Source of the DNA: Haloferax marinisediminis
Lineage (GTDB): Archaea; Halobacteriota; Halobacteria; Halobacteriales; Haloferacaceae
NCBI RefSeq assembly: GCF_009674585.1
Contig: NZ_WKJP01000004.1
Coordinates: 218,782 to 282,781, forward strand
Reading direction: 5' to 3'
DNA: 64,000 nucleotides
The notes beneath the pieces are model-generated. The model worked only from the letters and a program-made list of their open reading frames with translations. It searched no databases and was not told the DNA's origin. A program made the position numbers and the translations under genes. Below, in pieces: positions 28,073-37,427 of the stretch. Each line of letters starts with the position of its first letter. The stretch's first letter is position 1.

Positions 28073-28405
28073 TTAGCGATGTATCAATCCCAGTAATCGG
28101 CTTCGAACGTCATCGGCGGAGTCGTACGTTTGGTTATCGGTTGGAGCAAGCACTTCTTCGAGGGATTCCGTCCCACCCTGGGTTTCTATTTCGTAGTCGC
28201 CATAGGCCTCGACCAATTCATCCGTCGTGATTGGATAGTCCTGGGCTTCGAGTACCTCATCGAGGCCACCAAGGCGCCCATCAGAATCGCCGCTTATCGC
28301 TCGGTCTTCACGAGCTCGGTCACGTACTTCTTCTCGCTTCCGCTCTGGCTGTTGTCGCTGTTCGTCCTCTGGGTTCTCGTCTCGGCCACGTATGTCACCT
28401 GACAT
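28073..28405 (-). CDS. DUF5789 family protein with charged N-terminal extension
   Basis: A 110-aa protein. The first 40 residues are highly charged (SGDIRGRDENPEDEQRQQPERK-type) and probably disordered; residues about 46-110 match DUF5789 with LDEVLEAQDYPITTDELVEAYGD, TQGGTESLEEVLAP and DSADDVRSRLLGLI. It precedes another DUF5789 gene on the same strand. Function unknown. Confidence 0.78.
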   Translation of the reverse strand: MSGDIRGRDENPEDEQRQQPERKREEVRDRAREDRAISGDSDGRLGGLDEVLEAQDYPITTDELVEAYGDYEIETQGGTESLEEVLAPTDNQTYDSADDVRSRLLGLIHR

Positions 28406-28643
28406 CTTTTAAAATAGGAGCTCAATTCGGATAACTGTGTGGACGCTTGTCTGTGTGACCGCCTCGGGTACAACATACTTTTTGAAGAGCCGGATTCAAA
28501 CGCTGATTCTGTGACCCGCACAACTTCGGTGGATGGAAGTGTTGCGTGCCTTTTCACTGAACGGTGTTATTTTCAGGAGAAATGCAACTGAGCCTCTCTC
28601 GACGAGTTCGATGGTGGTAAGTGTCGGGCCTGTCCGACACCGC

Positions 28644-28672
28644 TGTCTCGTTGTGACTTGAAAAGACCAACT
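28644..28672. repeat. Copy 2 of dispersed 29-bp repeat
   Basis: Matches 22212-22240 at 26 of 29 positions. It sits 79 bp before copy 2 of the 47-bp transposase-like repeat, so both may belong to one decayed mobile element. Confidence 0.55.
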
Positions 28673-28717
28673 GGGGCTCACTGTCCAATTTGTTGGTTAA
28701 ATCTATGCCCAACCCGA

Positions 28718-28846
28718 AAATTGCTCAATGACGTCGAAGAGGAACCAATAGTTCTCCGGAAACAGTGGGGTGTGAAGTTCAAATACCAGCGGTTATTCCA
28801 ACAAGTAGGTCACACGCTGTATTCAGAATGGATTCTATTCAATTAG
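28718..28846 (+). pseudogene. Transposase-like remnant carrying repeat copy 2
   Basis: The open stretch reads DVEEEPIVLRKQWGVKFKYQRLF and QQVGHTLYSEWILFN before a stop. The segment 28751-28797 recurs at 19318-19364 with coding-type substitutions. This looks like a fragment of a transposase or phage-type protein; the specific family is not recognised. Confidence 0.5.
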
Positions 28847-28849
28847 TAG

Positions 28850-29085
28850 TTATCTCAGCAGACTCCGAATGCGGCCGAACAACCCCGTCTCGTCTTTCTC
28901 ATCGGGCACATCGTGAGGGGAGTCGTATACGGCCACATCATCAGTGTCCGTCTCGGCGAGAGTAACACGGTCTAGTCCACCGTCGTCACCCCTTCTGAAC
29001 CGGCGTCCGTTGGCTCGTAGTCGATACCGGGGTCACTGAGAATGAAATTGAGCCCATCGTCGGTTGGTTCAACATCGGTTACGTC
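28850..29085 (-). pseudogene. Frame-broken acidic C-terminal fragment
   Basis: Two minus-strand frames abut. One reads VDDVTDVEPTDDGLNFILSD and ends at a stop near 28973; the other continues LDRVTLAETDTDDVAVYD and DETGLFGRIRSLLR to a stop at 28850. Both are halophile-like in composition, as if one gene tail had suffered a frameshift. I do not recognise the family. The neighbouring SLC13 gene ends just upstream in a third frame. Confidence 0.35.
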
Positions 29086-29086
29086 G

Positions 29087-30637
29087 TCAACCGAGGACGA
29101 GCGGCCAGAGAAACCGAATGAGGAGGTATGCAATACCTGTCGTGAGGAGGATAACGACACCATCGAGCAACGCACCCGCACGGAGCATATGGTCGCGCTC
29201 TATGTATCCCGTTCCGAAAACAATCGCGTTGGGCGGCGTTGCAACCGGTAACGCGAATCCATAGCTGGCAGCGATGGCACCGGTCACCGCCAACAGAACT
29301 GACGCGAGTTCCGTCGACGTACCGAGTGCTTCGGCATACATCGGACCGATGTTGATCAAAAGCGGGGCGATGATGGCTGCCATCGCGGTATTCGACGCCA
29401 ACTCACCGACGACGACGACCATCGTAATCATCACGAGAAGTACCACGACAATTGGTGTGCCTTCCAGTGACCCGAGTGTCACCTCAGCGAGCCACGCAGT
29501 GGCATTCGTGTCGGCCAACGCGTTTGCCAACGAGATACCACCACCCAGAAGCAACAGCGTTCCCCAGTCGATATCGATCAGGTCATCCCACGTTGTCGCA
29601 CCACTGATGACCAGTGTGGGTACAGCAAGCAGCCCGACGAGGACGTAAAACAAGAGTCCCTCGTGGCCGATTGTTCCGAAGACGTTGGTCTCTGCACCAC
29701 CGAACAGTGTGACATACCATGGGCGAGGTAGCACATCAGCAAACAGAAACCCGAATCCCCCGAGAAGCCACAAGGACGCGGTTACAGCGAAGATTGCGAC
29801 GGTTCGGCGGCCCTGATTCGAGAGGGAGCCCATCGATTGAAGCTCACTCCGGGCGCGCGTCCGTGCATAGCTCACGTCGAACTGTTCGGGGGGATACACG
29901 ACATACGTCAGAAGCACCCACGCGACCGGAAGTGTGACGATTACCATGGGGAGACCGATTGCCAACCAATCGACGAAGGTAATTTCGTAGCCAAGTAGTT
30001 CGCTTATCTGACCGACGACGATCACGTTTGGTGGTGTTCCAATCAGTGTTCCCACACCTCCCAGACTCGCTGCGTATGCGGTGCCAAGCAACATCCCAAT
30101 CTGGAGGTTCGAAGCGCGTGACGAGGTCCTACCCTCGTCTAGTCTCGTGAGGTCCGTGACGCTCTCGACGATTCCGAGTACGATTGGGACCATCATCGCA
30201 ACCGTTGCAGTGTTGGAGATGAGCATCGAGAGAAGCGCTGTTGCGACCATGACGCCCAAGACCAGTCCTCTCGCTGTCGTTCCAAACCGGATGAGTATCG
30301 AATAGGCAATCCGTCGGTCGATATCGTGCGCCTGGAACGCCTCTGCAAGCATGAAACCAGCGAGAAGCAGAAAAATCACTGGGTTGGCAAAACCTGCGAC
30401 TGCATCGCCAAAGTCTGGATAAACGCCGAACACTGTCAGGACAATCGGGATAAGCAAGGCAGTGAGCGGGAGCGGAAGCGCTCCCGTAACCCAGAGTATT
30501 GCCGCAAAAACCATCGTCGCAATTGCGTACTGTCCAGCAACAGTAAGTGAGTCCGTCGTTGGGACTGTTGCGACAACCGCCGTGACTATCACGGCTGCAG
30601 CAATCATCATGAGCCGGACAAATTTCTTCGATGACAA
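29087..30637 (-). CDS. SLC13 / DASS-family transporter
   Basis: A 516-aa integral membrane protein with about 12 helices and no soluble regulatory insert. Duplicated hairpin motifs of the divalent anion:Na+ symporter family are visible: ISNTATVAMMVPIVLG (about 159-174) and ELASNTAMAAIIAPLL (about 424-439), the SNT signatures that line the Na+/carboxylate site. It probably imports dicarboxylates or a similar anion with Na+. The start is TTG at 30637, giving a positively charged SSKKF leader; the ATG at 30610 is an alternative. Confidence 0.87.
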   Translation of the reverse strand: MSSKKFVRLMMIAAAVIVTAVVATVPTTDSLTVAGQYAIATMVFAAILWVTGALPLPLTALLIPIVLTVFGVYPDFGDAVAGFANPVIFLLLAGFMLAEAFQAHDIDRRIAYSILIRFGTTARGLVLGVMVATALLSMLISNTATVAMMVPIVLGIVESVTDLTRLDEGRTSSRASNLQIGMLLGTAYAASLGGVGTLIGTPPNVIVVGQISELLGYEITFVDWLAIGLPMVIVTLPVAWVLLTYVVYPPEQFDVSYARTRARSELQSMGSLSNQGRRTVAIFAVTASLWLLGGFGFLFADVLPRPWYVTLFGGAETNVFGTIGHEGLLFYVLVGLLAVPTLVISGATTWDDLIDIDWGTLLLLGGGISLANALADTNATAWLAEVTLGSLEGTPIVVVLLVMITMVVVVGELASNTAMAAIIAPLLINIGPMYAEALGTSTELASVLLAVTGAIAASYGFALPVATPPNAIVFGTGYIERDHMLRAGALLDGVVILLTTGIAYLLIRFLWPLVLG

Positions 30638-30706
30638 TGGTCTGTACGTGTCTGTAATTCAATTAGTGTTCAAATATTTTCACCGATAGCGCACCGAGGA
30701 GCAGAT

Positions 30707-30898
30707 ATGGATTGGTTCGTCGATCGGACCGAGGAACTCCGCAGGACACCGGACAACGGTGGACCCCGTGAGGAAACCTACGCCCTCTTTTCGCGGAGTG
30801 GGTTCAAGCAATCGGTCGAAGAAGTGGCCGCAGAGCGTGATGACGTGCGGTTGTTCACCGTCGATAACGTCGTTGCAGTCTTGGACGGACAGCGCTAA
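30707..30898 (+). pseudogene. C-terminal fragment of DUF234-type archaeal ATPase
   Basis: Sixty-three codons containing ETYALFSRSGFKQSVEEVAAERDDVRLFTVDNVVAVLDG, which resembles the restriction-endonuclease-like C-terminal DUF234 domain of archaeal AAA ATPases. The ATPase domain is absent, so this is probably the tail of a deleted gene. The next 200 bp (30904-31106, minus strand) hold an open stretch with SINVNVGVLSVVPIGYKDT that I cannot assign. Confidence 0.55.
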
Positions 30899-31106
30899 TT
30901 CGTCTACAATAGATTCAGTCCCGGCCCCGGGTACAAGCCTCGAGGAATTATCTGTTCATTCCGCGTGTCTTTGTAGCCAATTGGAACGACCGAGAGCACA
31001 CCGACGTTAACGTTGATGCTCTGCTCCAGACCATCGACGAGATCATCGAGACCCTCAATGGACTCTTGGCCTTTCGCAGTCGCCTCGAATCGCTTCCTCG
31101 TCCGGT

Positions 31107-33284
31107 TCAGAATGCGAGACGTTCGAGCAATCGCTCGCCCACTGAAGGTCGACGAGATGCATGCGAGTACACTGTCAGCCTCGTGCAGTTGTGGCTCGGC
31201 GTCGACGACAACGTTCCGAGGAGCGCGGTTCTGATTCGACGGTCGGGGCTTGGTTGCACGACGATGTCGGGATAGACACGCCGACCACCGTCGGTGAAGA
31301 GTGCCTCTGTCCGAACTGGGACAGACAACACGTCGGCGAGGTCGGTACGGTACTCGTTTATGACCTCCCACTGGTCGGATTCGTCGGATTCCTCGGTCGT
31401 GTGCTGAATCGAAATCGTCCCTCGATTTGCCGCCGCGATGCGTTCGGCGATGCTGACCGCGAGTGGAGAGTACGAGCTGGTAGCGCCGGTGAGCGTCACC
31501 CGCTTCGGTTCGTCGTAGCCGAGGTTGTCGACGAGGATAACATCACAGGGGGCGTGCCGGACGACCCAATCGATGGGGTCGCCGAACAACCGCGACTGGA
31601 GTCGAAGCGGTTCGTGTTCGGCGACGATGGTGTCGACACCGCGTTTGTCGGCGAAGTTGACCACCGCGTGTTTCGTATCGTGACTGACAATCTCGTCTGC
31701 CTCGATAGCAACCGCAGCGTCGTCTGCGAAGGCCGACATTCGGGCCTCGAAAGAAAGGTCAGACGGAGACTGGACTGTGACGTCGTCTGTCAGTGGAACC
31801 TGGTCTGGGACTTCGTCAAACCGCACGGCGACAATCCGGCCACCGTCACGAGCGACGAGATCAGCGGCGAAGTCCACGAGCGCTCGTTCGCGTTCGGGTC
31901 CGACGTCTTTCGTGAATGCAACGAGCACTTCTTTCGTGTGTTCGTCGGTTGCCGACACGACGTTTGTTACGGCGTTCTTGTTCACTTGACGGCGAATCGC
32001 GTTCGTCGCGACACCCGAGCGGTTCACGCGTGAACGAGCGTACGCGAAGTACCAAGCGACGCTCCCGACCACGATTACGAAGGCACCGACAAGCGCGACG
32101 GGGCCCATCTGGGTCAACAACAACACACCAGTTACAGCACCGAACACCTGCACCCACGGATAGAACGGCGAGGTAAATTCGGGATTGTACTCCGTGCTTC
32201 CCTCGCGGAACGCCACGACAGCCACGTTGATGAGCGAGAACACGAGAATCTGGAAGGCGCTCGCCAATTTCGCAATCTCCAAGATTGGGATGAACGCGAT
32301 GAGCAGGAGCAACACGGCGCCCGTCAGTGTGATTGCGGGGACGGGCGTCCCAAAGCGGTCGCTCACTTTCGAGAGCGACGGTGGTGCGAGCAAATCACGA
32401 CTCATCGCGAGCGGGTATCGAGACGAAGAGAGGATTCCGGCGTTCGCTGTGGAGATCAGTGCGAGCACTGCAGCGAGGATGACCGCGACGACGCCGGCCT
32501 GTCCGAGGGTGGACTCTGCAGCGACGGCGACTGGTGTCAGTGAACCGGCGACTGACCCTGGCTCCGTCACGCCGACGAGGACTGCCACAATCGTGATGTA
32601 CAGCAGCGTGGTGAAGACGAGCGACCCGAGGATTCCAAGCGGGATGTTCCGACCGGGGGATTCGACCTCTTCTGCGACGCTCGCCACTTTTGTGACACCT
32701 GCATAGGAGACGAATACGAGACCAGTGGCAGCGAGCAGGCCGGAGAGACCGGCGTCAAAGAAATTCGCGTAATTCGCTGACTGGGCGCTTGGGGCGCTCC
32801 AGGCTGCGAACCAACCGAGTGCAGCAAGCATCACGACAACGATGGCAATTTGGAGTCGCCCTGTCTGTTTCGCCCCGATGACGTTGACGATAATCAAGAG
32901 TGCCGCGAGTCCCAGCGCGACTGGCTTCAACGGAAGGTCAAACAACAACAGCAGGTACGGAACGCCCCCAACGAGTGCGAGCGCACCCTTGAACGACAAT
33001 GAAAACCACGTACCCACACCCGCGATGGTTCCGAGTAAGGGTCCCATTCCACGTTCGATGTAGATGTACGTGCCACCGGCTTCCGGCATGGCGGTTGCCA
33101 TTTCAGATTTCGAGAGCGCTGCAGGGACGACCAGCAATCCAGCGAGCGCATACGCGACGATGACCGCGGGTCCTGCAATTTCGAGGGCAAGAGCGGGCAA
33201 GATGAAGATGCCACTTCCTATCATCGCACCGGTGCTAATTGCGAGCACTGACGGCAGACCGAGGTCTCGCTCTAATTCTTTCAT
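31107..33284 (-). CDS. APC-superfamily amino acid permease with tandem universal-stress domains
   Basis: A 725-aa protein. Residues about 1-430 form 12 helices of an APC permease, with VLAISTGAMIGSGIFILPA as the substrate-binding unwound-helix signature near residue 15. The remaining 290 residues are two cytosolic UspA-like domains (VLVAFTKDVGPERE; RVTLTGATSSYSPLAVSI). Such fusions in haloarchaea are thought to sense nucleotide or stress state and regulate uptake of cationic or neutral amino acids. I use the ATG at 33284 since MKELERDLGL is the usual start. It ends VGERLLERLAF, which looks complete. Confidence 0.88.
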   Translation of the reverse strand: MKELERDLGLPSVLAISTGAMIGSGIFILPALALEIAGPAVIVAYALAGLLVVPAALSKSEMATAMPEAGGTYIYIERGMGPLLGTIAGVGTWFSLSFKGALALVGGVPYLLLLFDLPLKPVALGLAALLIIVNVIGAKQTGRLQIAIVVVMLAALGWFAAWSAPSAQSANYANFFDAGLSGLLAATGLVFVSYAGVTKVASVAEEVESPGRNIPLGILGSLVFTTLLYITIVAVLVGVTEPGSVAGSLTPVAVAAESTLGQAGVVAVILAAVLALISTANAGILSSSRYPLAMSRDLLAPPSLSKVSDRFGTPVPAITLTGAVLLLLIAFIPILEIAKLASAFQILVFSLINVAVVAFREGSTEYNPEFTSPFYPWVQVFGAVTGVLLLTQMGPVALVGAFVIVVGSVAWYFAYARSRVNRSGVATNAIRRQVNKNAVTNVVSATDEHTKEVLVAFTKDVGPERERALVDFAADLVARDGGRIVAVRFDEVPDQVPLTDDVTVQSPSDLSFEARMSAFADDAAVAIEADEIVSHDTKHAVVNFADKRGVDTIVAEHEPLRLQSRLFGDPIDWVVRHAPCDVILVDNLGYDEPKRVTLTGATSSYSPLAVSIAERIAAANRGTISIQHTTEESDESDQWEVINEYRTDLADVLSVPVRTEALFTDGGRRVYPDIVVQPSPDRRIRTALLGTLSSTPSHNCTRLTVYSHASRRPSVGERLLERLAF

Positions 33285-33845
33285 GTCTCTTCTCGCACCG
33301 TGGTTCGGTTCATCGGTGGGCCATCTGGTATGCCACCGCATTCTCGTGTCATCATGTACGTCATAATCAGATTGGGTGCCCCAGTGGATGTTCTGTCAAT
33401 AACTGGGGTGCTACATCTCAAATAGGACCGGTCTGTTATATAATTGCGTAAATAAATACCAGTATGTTCGAATCGTACTAACTATTTCACGGATTATCAA
33501 AATAATTAGGATATCGACATGTTGTTCGTTGATTCGTACGAGCGGGGCGGCCCCACGGGCTGAGTCAATTGTACACTCAATGTGTCGATCTGCTCACCAC
33601 GTGACTGCAGTAGCCTTCAGGGGCGTCCCTGATGACTCAATGGTCCGTGCAGAGTTCAAGCGTCGGCCGAATGGCCGTGCTCTCCGTGAAGAGTGGTTGC
33701 TTTGGGTTTCGCTCACCATCAGAACTCAGGGTAACACTGACGTCATCGGCCGCTGCGAGAAGAGCATTCCAGCGCAGATGGCGCTTCGTCTGAATCGCTG
33801 TCCTGGACCGCTACGTTCATCATTTTCTGTCATCAAGCAGCGTCA
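33285..33845. promoter_or_regulatory. Divergent promoter gap
   Basis: A 561-bp gap between the divergent permease and cyclophilin genes. An AT-rich segment with TTATATAATTG (33438-33448) is a good TATA-type candidate for the permease side. Open stretches here are short and unlike known proteins. Nothing else is recognised. Confidence 0.4.
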
Positions 33846-34523
33846 ATGGCACTACGACGACGCTCTCTTCTTGCGCTAGCCGCCGCTGGAGTCGGCGGAA
33901 CCCTCGCTGGTTGCACTTCGAGTCAGGAGTCCACAGACAATGAGGTGCCCATAGAGGAGCCCATAGAAAACGAGGCGTCCGAATCCACGGAGTCAACTCG
34001 CCCGAGCGGGCAGCTGATTGCGACGTTGCGGACGACGAAAGGTGACATCGTGGTCGAGCTCTACGGTGACCGCGCACCCCGAACGGTCGAGAACTTCGTC
34101 GGCCTCGCTACCGGTTCGAAAACGTGGGTCGACCCCCAAACCGGTGAGTCGGTCGATGGTGAACCGCTCTACGAGGACGTCCTTTTCCACCGGGTCATCG
34201 ACGATTTCATGATCCAGACCGGCGACCCGACCGGGACCGGCCGTGGCGGCCCAGGCTACCAATTCGACGACGAATTCCATGAAGAACTCCGGCACGATGG
34301 CCCCGGTGTGGTTTCGATGGCCAATGCAGGTCCCGACACGAACGGCTCGCAGTTCTTTATCACGCTTGACGCACAGCCGCATCTCGACGGCCGACACGCC
34401 GTCTTCGGACAGGTAATTGAGGGGATGGGCGTCGTCGAAGCGATTGGTGCGGTCGAAACTGACAGCGCTGACCGGCCGGTCAACGACGTAATCTTGGAGT
34501 CGGTGACAGTCGAGACCGCTTGA
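33846..34523 (+). CDS. Cyclophilin-type peptidyl-prolyl isomerase, Tat lipoprotein
   Basis: A 225-aa exported folding catalyst. The N-terminus ALRRRSLLALAAAGVGG with lipobox LAGC at about residue 22 predicts Tat export and lipid anchoring, followed by an acidic linker. The cyclophilin core runs from about 55 to 224 with FHRVIDDFMIQTGD (catalytic Arg, Phe, Met, Gln), NGSQFFITL and HLDGRHAVFGQV (active-site His). All key residues are present. It should act outside the cell on secreted proteins. Confidence 0.93.
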   Translation: MALRRRSLLALAAAGVGGTLAGCTSSQESTDNEVPIEEPIENEASESTESTRPSGQLIATLRTTKGDIVVELYGDRAPRTVENFVGLATGSKTWVDPQTGESVDGEPLYEDVLFHRVIDDFMIQTGDPTGTGRGGPGYQFDDEFHEELRHDGPGVVSMANAGPDTNGSQFFITLDAQPHLDGRHAVFGQVIEGMGVVEAIGAVETDSADRPVNDVILESVTVETA

Positions 34524-34745
34524 TTCGCCATCGTGTCGATGAGCTAACTTCCCCTCCCCACTCGATCACTCCGTTCGGTCCTTGATTCTCGATTGCTACG
34601 GTTCAGGAGATCAAGTTCAGTGGAGTTAGTTGGTTCACTCGACAGAGGAAGTACAAACTTCCCCGCTTGCCCAACCGAGAGGCTCATAATTTTGATTGGC
34701 TCCCCCGGGAAAAGTATGAGAGAGTTTCTGTGAGAGAGTGCTCGT

Positions 34746-34883
34746 CTACGGTTCACCCTTCCGGTGGTAGACATCGAGTTCACCAGCAGGCATCCGCAGT
34801 GTCTCAGCACGGTCATGACCGAAGGAGGCGACACCTGTCTCGATGTCCTTTGCGGCGACTCGCCTATGATCCACGTGGATGAA
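34746..34883 (-). pseudogene. HicB-like antitoxin remnant
   Basis: The minus-strand frame reads VEFIHVDHRRVAAKDIETGVASFGHDRAETLRM and DVYHRKGEP. The run ETGVASxGxxRAETL followed by a short helix and YHxxGEP is the typical HicB partial RNase-H-like antitoxin fold. There is no start codon in context, one helix reads MPAGE instead of a longer leucine-rich form, and no HicA partner is seen, so this looks like a leftover of a toxin-antitoxin pair. Confidence 0.4.
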
Positions 34884-34938
34884 CTCAACGCTGGCGTTAT
34901 AATTTACATGAGTACCTACACTGCAGGTGGTGAGTCGA

Positions 34939-35574
34939 TCACACGTGCAACAGTCTGAACCGCCCAGCGGCCAGACCAATCAACGCTCCTGTGAAGTGGG
35001 CGAGGAGTGCACTCCCTGGCGCGCTGTATTGCAGTGTGAGCACGAGGGCCACCCCTACGATTGCCAGCACGACAGCCCACTGGGGGACGCTCAGTCGGTC
35101 GAGGATGACTCTCGAGAGGATGTTCGAAGTCACGACGTAGCCGACGAGTGCGAACACAGCACCACTTGCACCGAGGACGCCGATTGGGAGACCAATCAGA
35201 GATAGTGCGAGGACCTGAACCGCCCCAGCTGTTGCCCCGGTCGCGATGAAGTAGAGGTGGAAGCGAAGCCACGATGTCGACATCGCTACCAATCCCCCAG
35301 CAACGACGAGCACTACTGCGTTACTGAGGAGGTGTCCCGGGCCGATGTGTGCATACACACTCGTGACGAGCGTCCAGGGGTGTGCACCTAACGGTGCGGT
35401 GAGGACAAACAGGTCACGACCGTAACCCACGAACGCAGTTGCCCACGTTGCCATCGAGACGATGACCATCAGCGTGAGTGTCTGCACGACGGGATTCCAC
35501 ACAATCGCCCTTGTAAGTGTCTCGTCGGCCCTTGGATGGGCTTCTTCCACAACGGAACTGTACTCGTCTGCCAT
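34939..35574 (-). CDS. Rhomboid-family intramembrane serine protease
   Basis: A 211-aa protein with six hydrophobic helices. AHIGPGHLLSNAVVL (about 75-89) carries the His-x4-His-x3-Asn motif of helix 2, GASGAVFAL (about 134-142) holds the catalytic Ser in GxSG, and LLAHFTGALIGLAAG (about 189-203) holds the catalytic His. With all catalytic elements present it should cleave transmembrane substrates. No obvious substrate is nearby. Confidence 0.9.
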   Translation of the reverse strand: MADEYSSVVEEAHPRADETLTRAIVWNPVVQTLTLMVIVSMATWATAFVGYGRDLFVLTAPLGAHPWTLVTSVYAHIGPGHLLSNAVVLVVAGGLVAMSTSWLRFHLYFIATGATAGAVQVLALSLIGLPIGVLGASGAVFALVGYVVTSNILSRVILDRLSVPQWAVVLAIVGVALVLTLQYSAPGSALLAHFTGALIGLAAGRFRLLHV

Positions 35575-35778
35575 TGTAGTGAGTTCCAGCCAGTTTTGAA
35601 TAAGTGTGACTCCAGTGGCGCCCTCGATTATCCACGTTCATTCAGCTTGCTTAGACTCTTGAGAGGTTGACTCTCTTCGGCTTACCAACTACTACGATAC
35701 TTTCTTAGAACACATGCTACTCGAAGGAGTATCCACGCTTGACGCAGTTGCTCAGATTCCAGTTTGATAATTCGTCAA
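35575..35778. other. Short gap before repeat locus A
   Basis: No gene is visible. It contains the upstream region of the rhomboid gene and grades into the box array that begins at 35779. Confidence 0.4.
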
Positions 35779-36450
35779 CACACCCTTGGCAAACTACCAC
35801 TGAATCTCGATACTGGTGCACCGAGGTATTTTATGTAAGACTCGTGGTTGATTTGACCAGTACACCCTTGACCGAAATAAGGTGACTCCACTCCCCTGAA
35901 TTCACAGATATACTTGGGGTTCTCGGATTCTACACCCTTGGTCCACAGGGGTGTACTCTCACGCACTTTTCCCGCACGGGTGTACTCGAATAGGTCTCAA
36001 ACAAGGGGCGTATTCGAATCTCTATTTCTCCCCCATGCTCGATAATTTGTGCATTCAATTCGCTCACTGACGGGCACGAGAGGCCTGCTACCCTGTGAAC
36101 CCACTCTTCGGATGGCGTCCATCGAAGGTGGGAGTGACCTCGAAAGGCTCCTGGATTGCTCTTCTAACATCGCCGATTCCCCAGTACACCCCGACGTTGG
36201 TGGGGTGTATCCACTGATTTCGAATTTCGACATTGCCTAGTTTGGGTGACTCAATGGCTGTTCAAAGTGTTCATTTCCACAATTCCTCTTTCTGCGTTTT
36301 GATGCTCGTGAGCTCGTATTGGGGCAGATTTCGACATGAAACGACGGTTGTCTGTCTGGGATGGAGACGTTGGTTTTTGTCGGCCAATGGAGATTGACAT
36401 CGTTTGACCATCGATTTACGGGGTACCTTGCGGGGAATTTCATGGGTGTA
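35779..36450. repeat. Box-array locus A (TACACCC / GGGTGTA)
   Basis: Non-coding array. Boxes: ACACCC at 35780-35785, TACACCC at 35861-35867, a 25-bp inverted repeat at 35931-35955 (TACACCC, 11 nt, GGGTGTA), GGGTGTA at 35978-35984, a degenerate GGGCGTA at 36006-36012, a second 25-bp inverted repeat at 36185-36209 with 11-nt spacing, and GGGTGTA at 36444-36450. Offsets from the first inverted repeat are -70, 0, +47, +75, +254, +513. Locus B at 49327-49913 has the same order and nearly the same offsets. No open frame is conserved between them. Confidence 0.85.
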
Positions 36451-37427
36451 GAATGCCGCAAACACGGTATACTAATCTTCCAGGCGAAATCCCAAAAAAT
36501 CAGAATTCACCCTCGTTTCTGATGTTTTATCCCGCTCCTCTCTTCTATCGAGCTGTGCTTCGCGAGTCTTTCAATCTCGATCTCGATTCTCTTCCTCGTC
36601 GTACTCTGTACAATCATGGGCGTTGCCGAGTACTGGCGCTAATCAATTTATTTCTACCGTGGAAAGCGTTGATAACCACGGCGTAGAATTGGAGTTCGAA
36701 TCACCAACCATGCGTCTCTTTTGCGACGCCATATGGGAATGTCTGTGATATCATAGAAAGTCGACTATGATACACGGGATTTGACTCCTACTCGGAGATA
36801 TACCCATTGATCGTATACGACGCCTTGGTATCCAGCGCCAGATACAATGTCAATTACGTGTCCCTGCAACATTTATCCTCTATAGTAGTTGACGGTATTC
36901 TTGACTGTAAATAAATCCGCAACCCGAGGCATGCAACACTGCTACCCTCCGAACTGTGGGGCCGATACCGAATCAAATTTTGTATTGCGATATACGATAT
37001 ACAGGCATTTGGCATCTTACTGGCCTAATCTTACTAATTGGCGTTGTGTATGGCGCACTCCTGCACAAGCTAACATATTAATTGACTGTAGAATTGTCGT
37101 TAACTAATCAGAACCCTACACTCAGAATTACCCAAACACACAGCGGGCGGGTTACTCTCCGCTGAATTCGTGTGAGTTACCCAGAGTGGCACTTCTCATT
37201 GGCGTCCATCGAACCAATCCCCACTCTCAAACAGCGTCTCGATTTGCTCGCATCACGTCGAATGCGACGGTTGTCGCGTACAGCTCTAATTATAATACGA
37301 CCGCTATACACTATTCTCTGATTTCTCAGTACCACGCAGCGTCATCAGAGGCTTGTCCACCTGAACTGTGGAAAACAGTAGACGTTCAGAGCGGCACGAC
37401 TTGTGGGGCACTGCGAGCCGGAGAGAC
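36451..37427. other. Gene-poor AT-rich region
   Basis: Nearly 1 kb with no recognisable gene. Open stretches are short and rich in residues unusual for this genome. No tRNA, IS end or box motif of the A/B type is seen here. Confidence 0.45.

Noticed and set aside
30904..31106. Minus-strand ORF tail with SINVNVGVLSVVPIGYKDT
   Set aside because: Halophile-like composition, but it lacks its own start, overlaps the permease end in another frame, and has no recognisable family.
35779..36450. CRISPR array
   Set aside because: Boxes are only 7 bp, occur in both orientations and have irregular spacing from 26 to about 260 nt; no cas genes are in the window.
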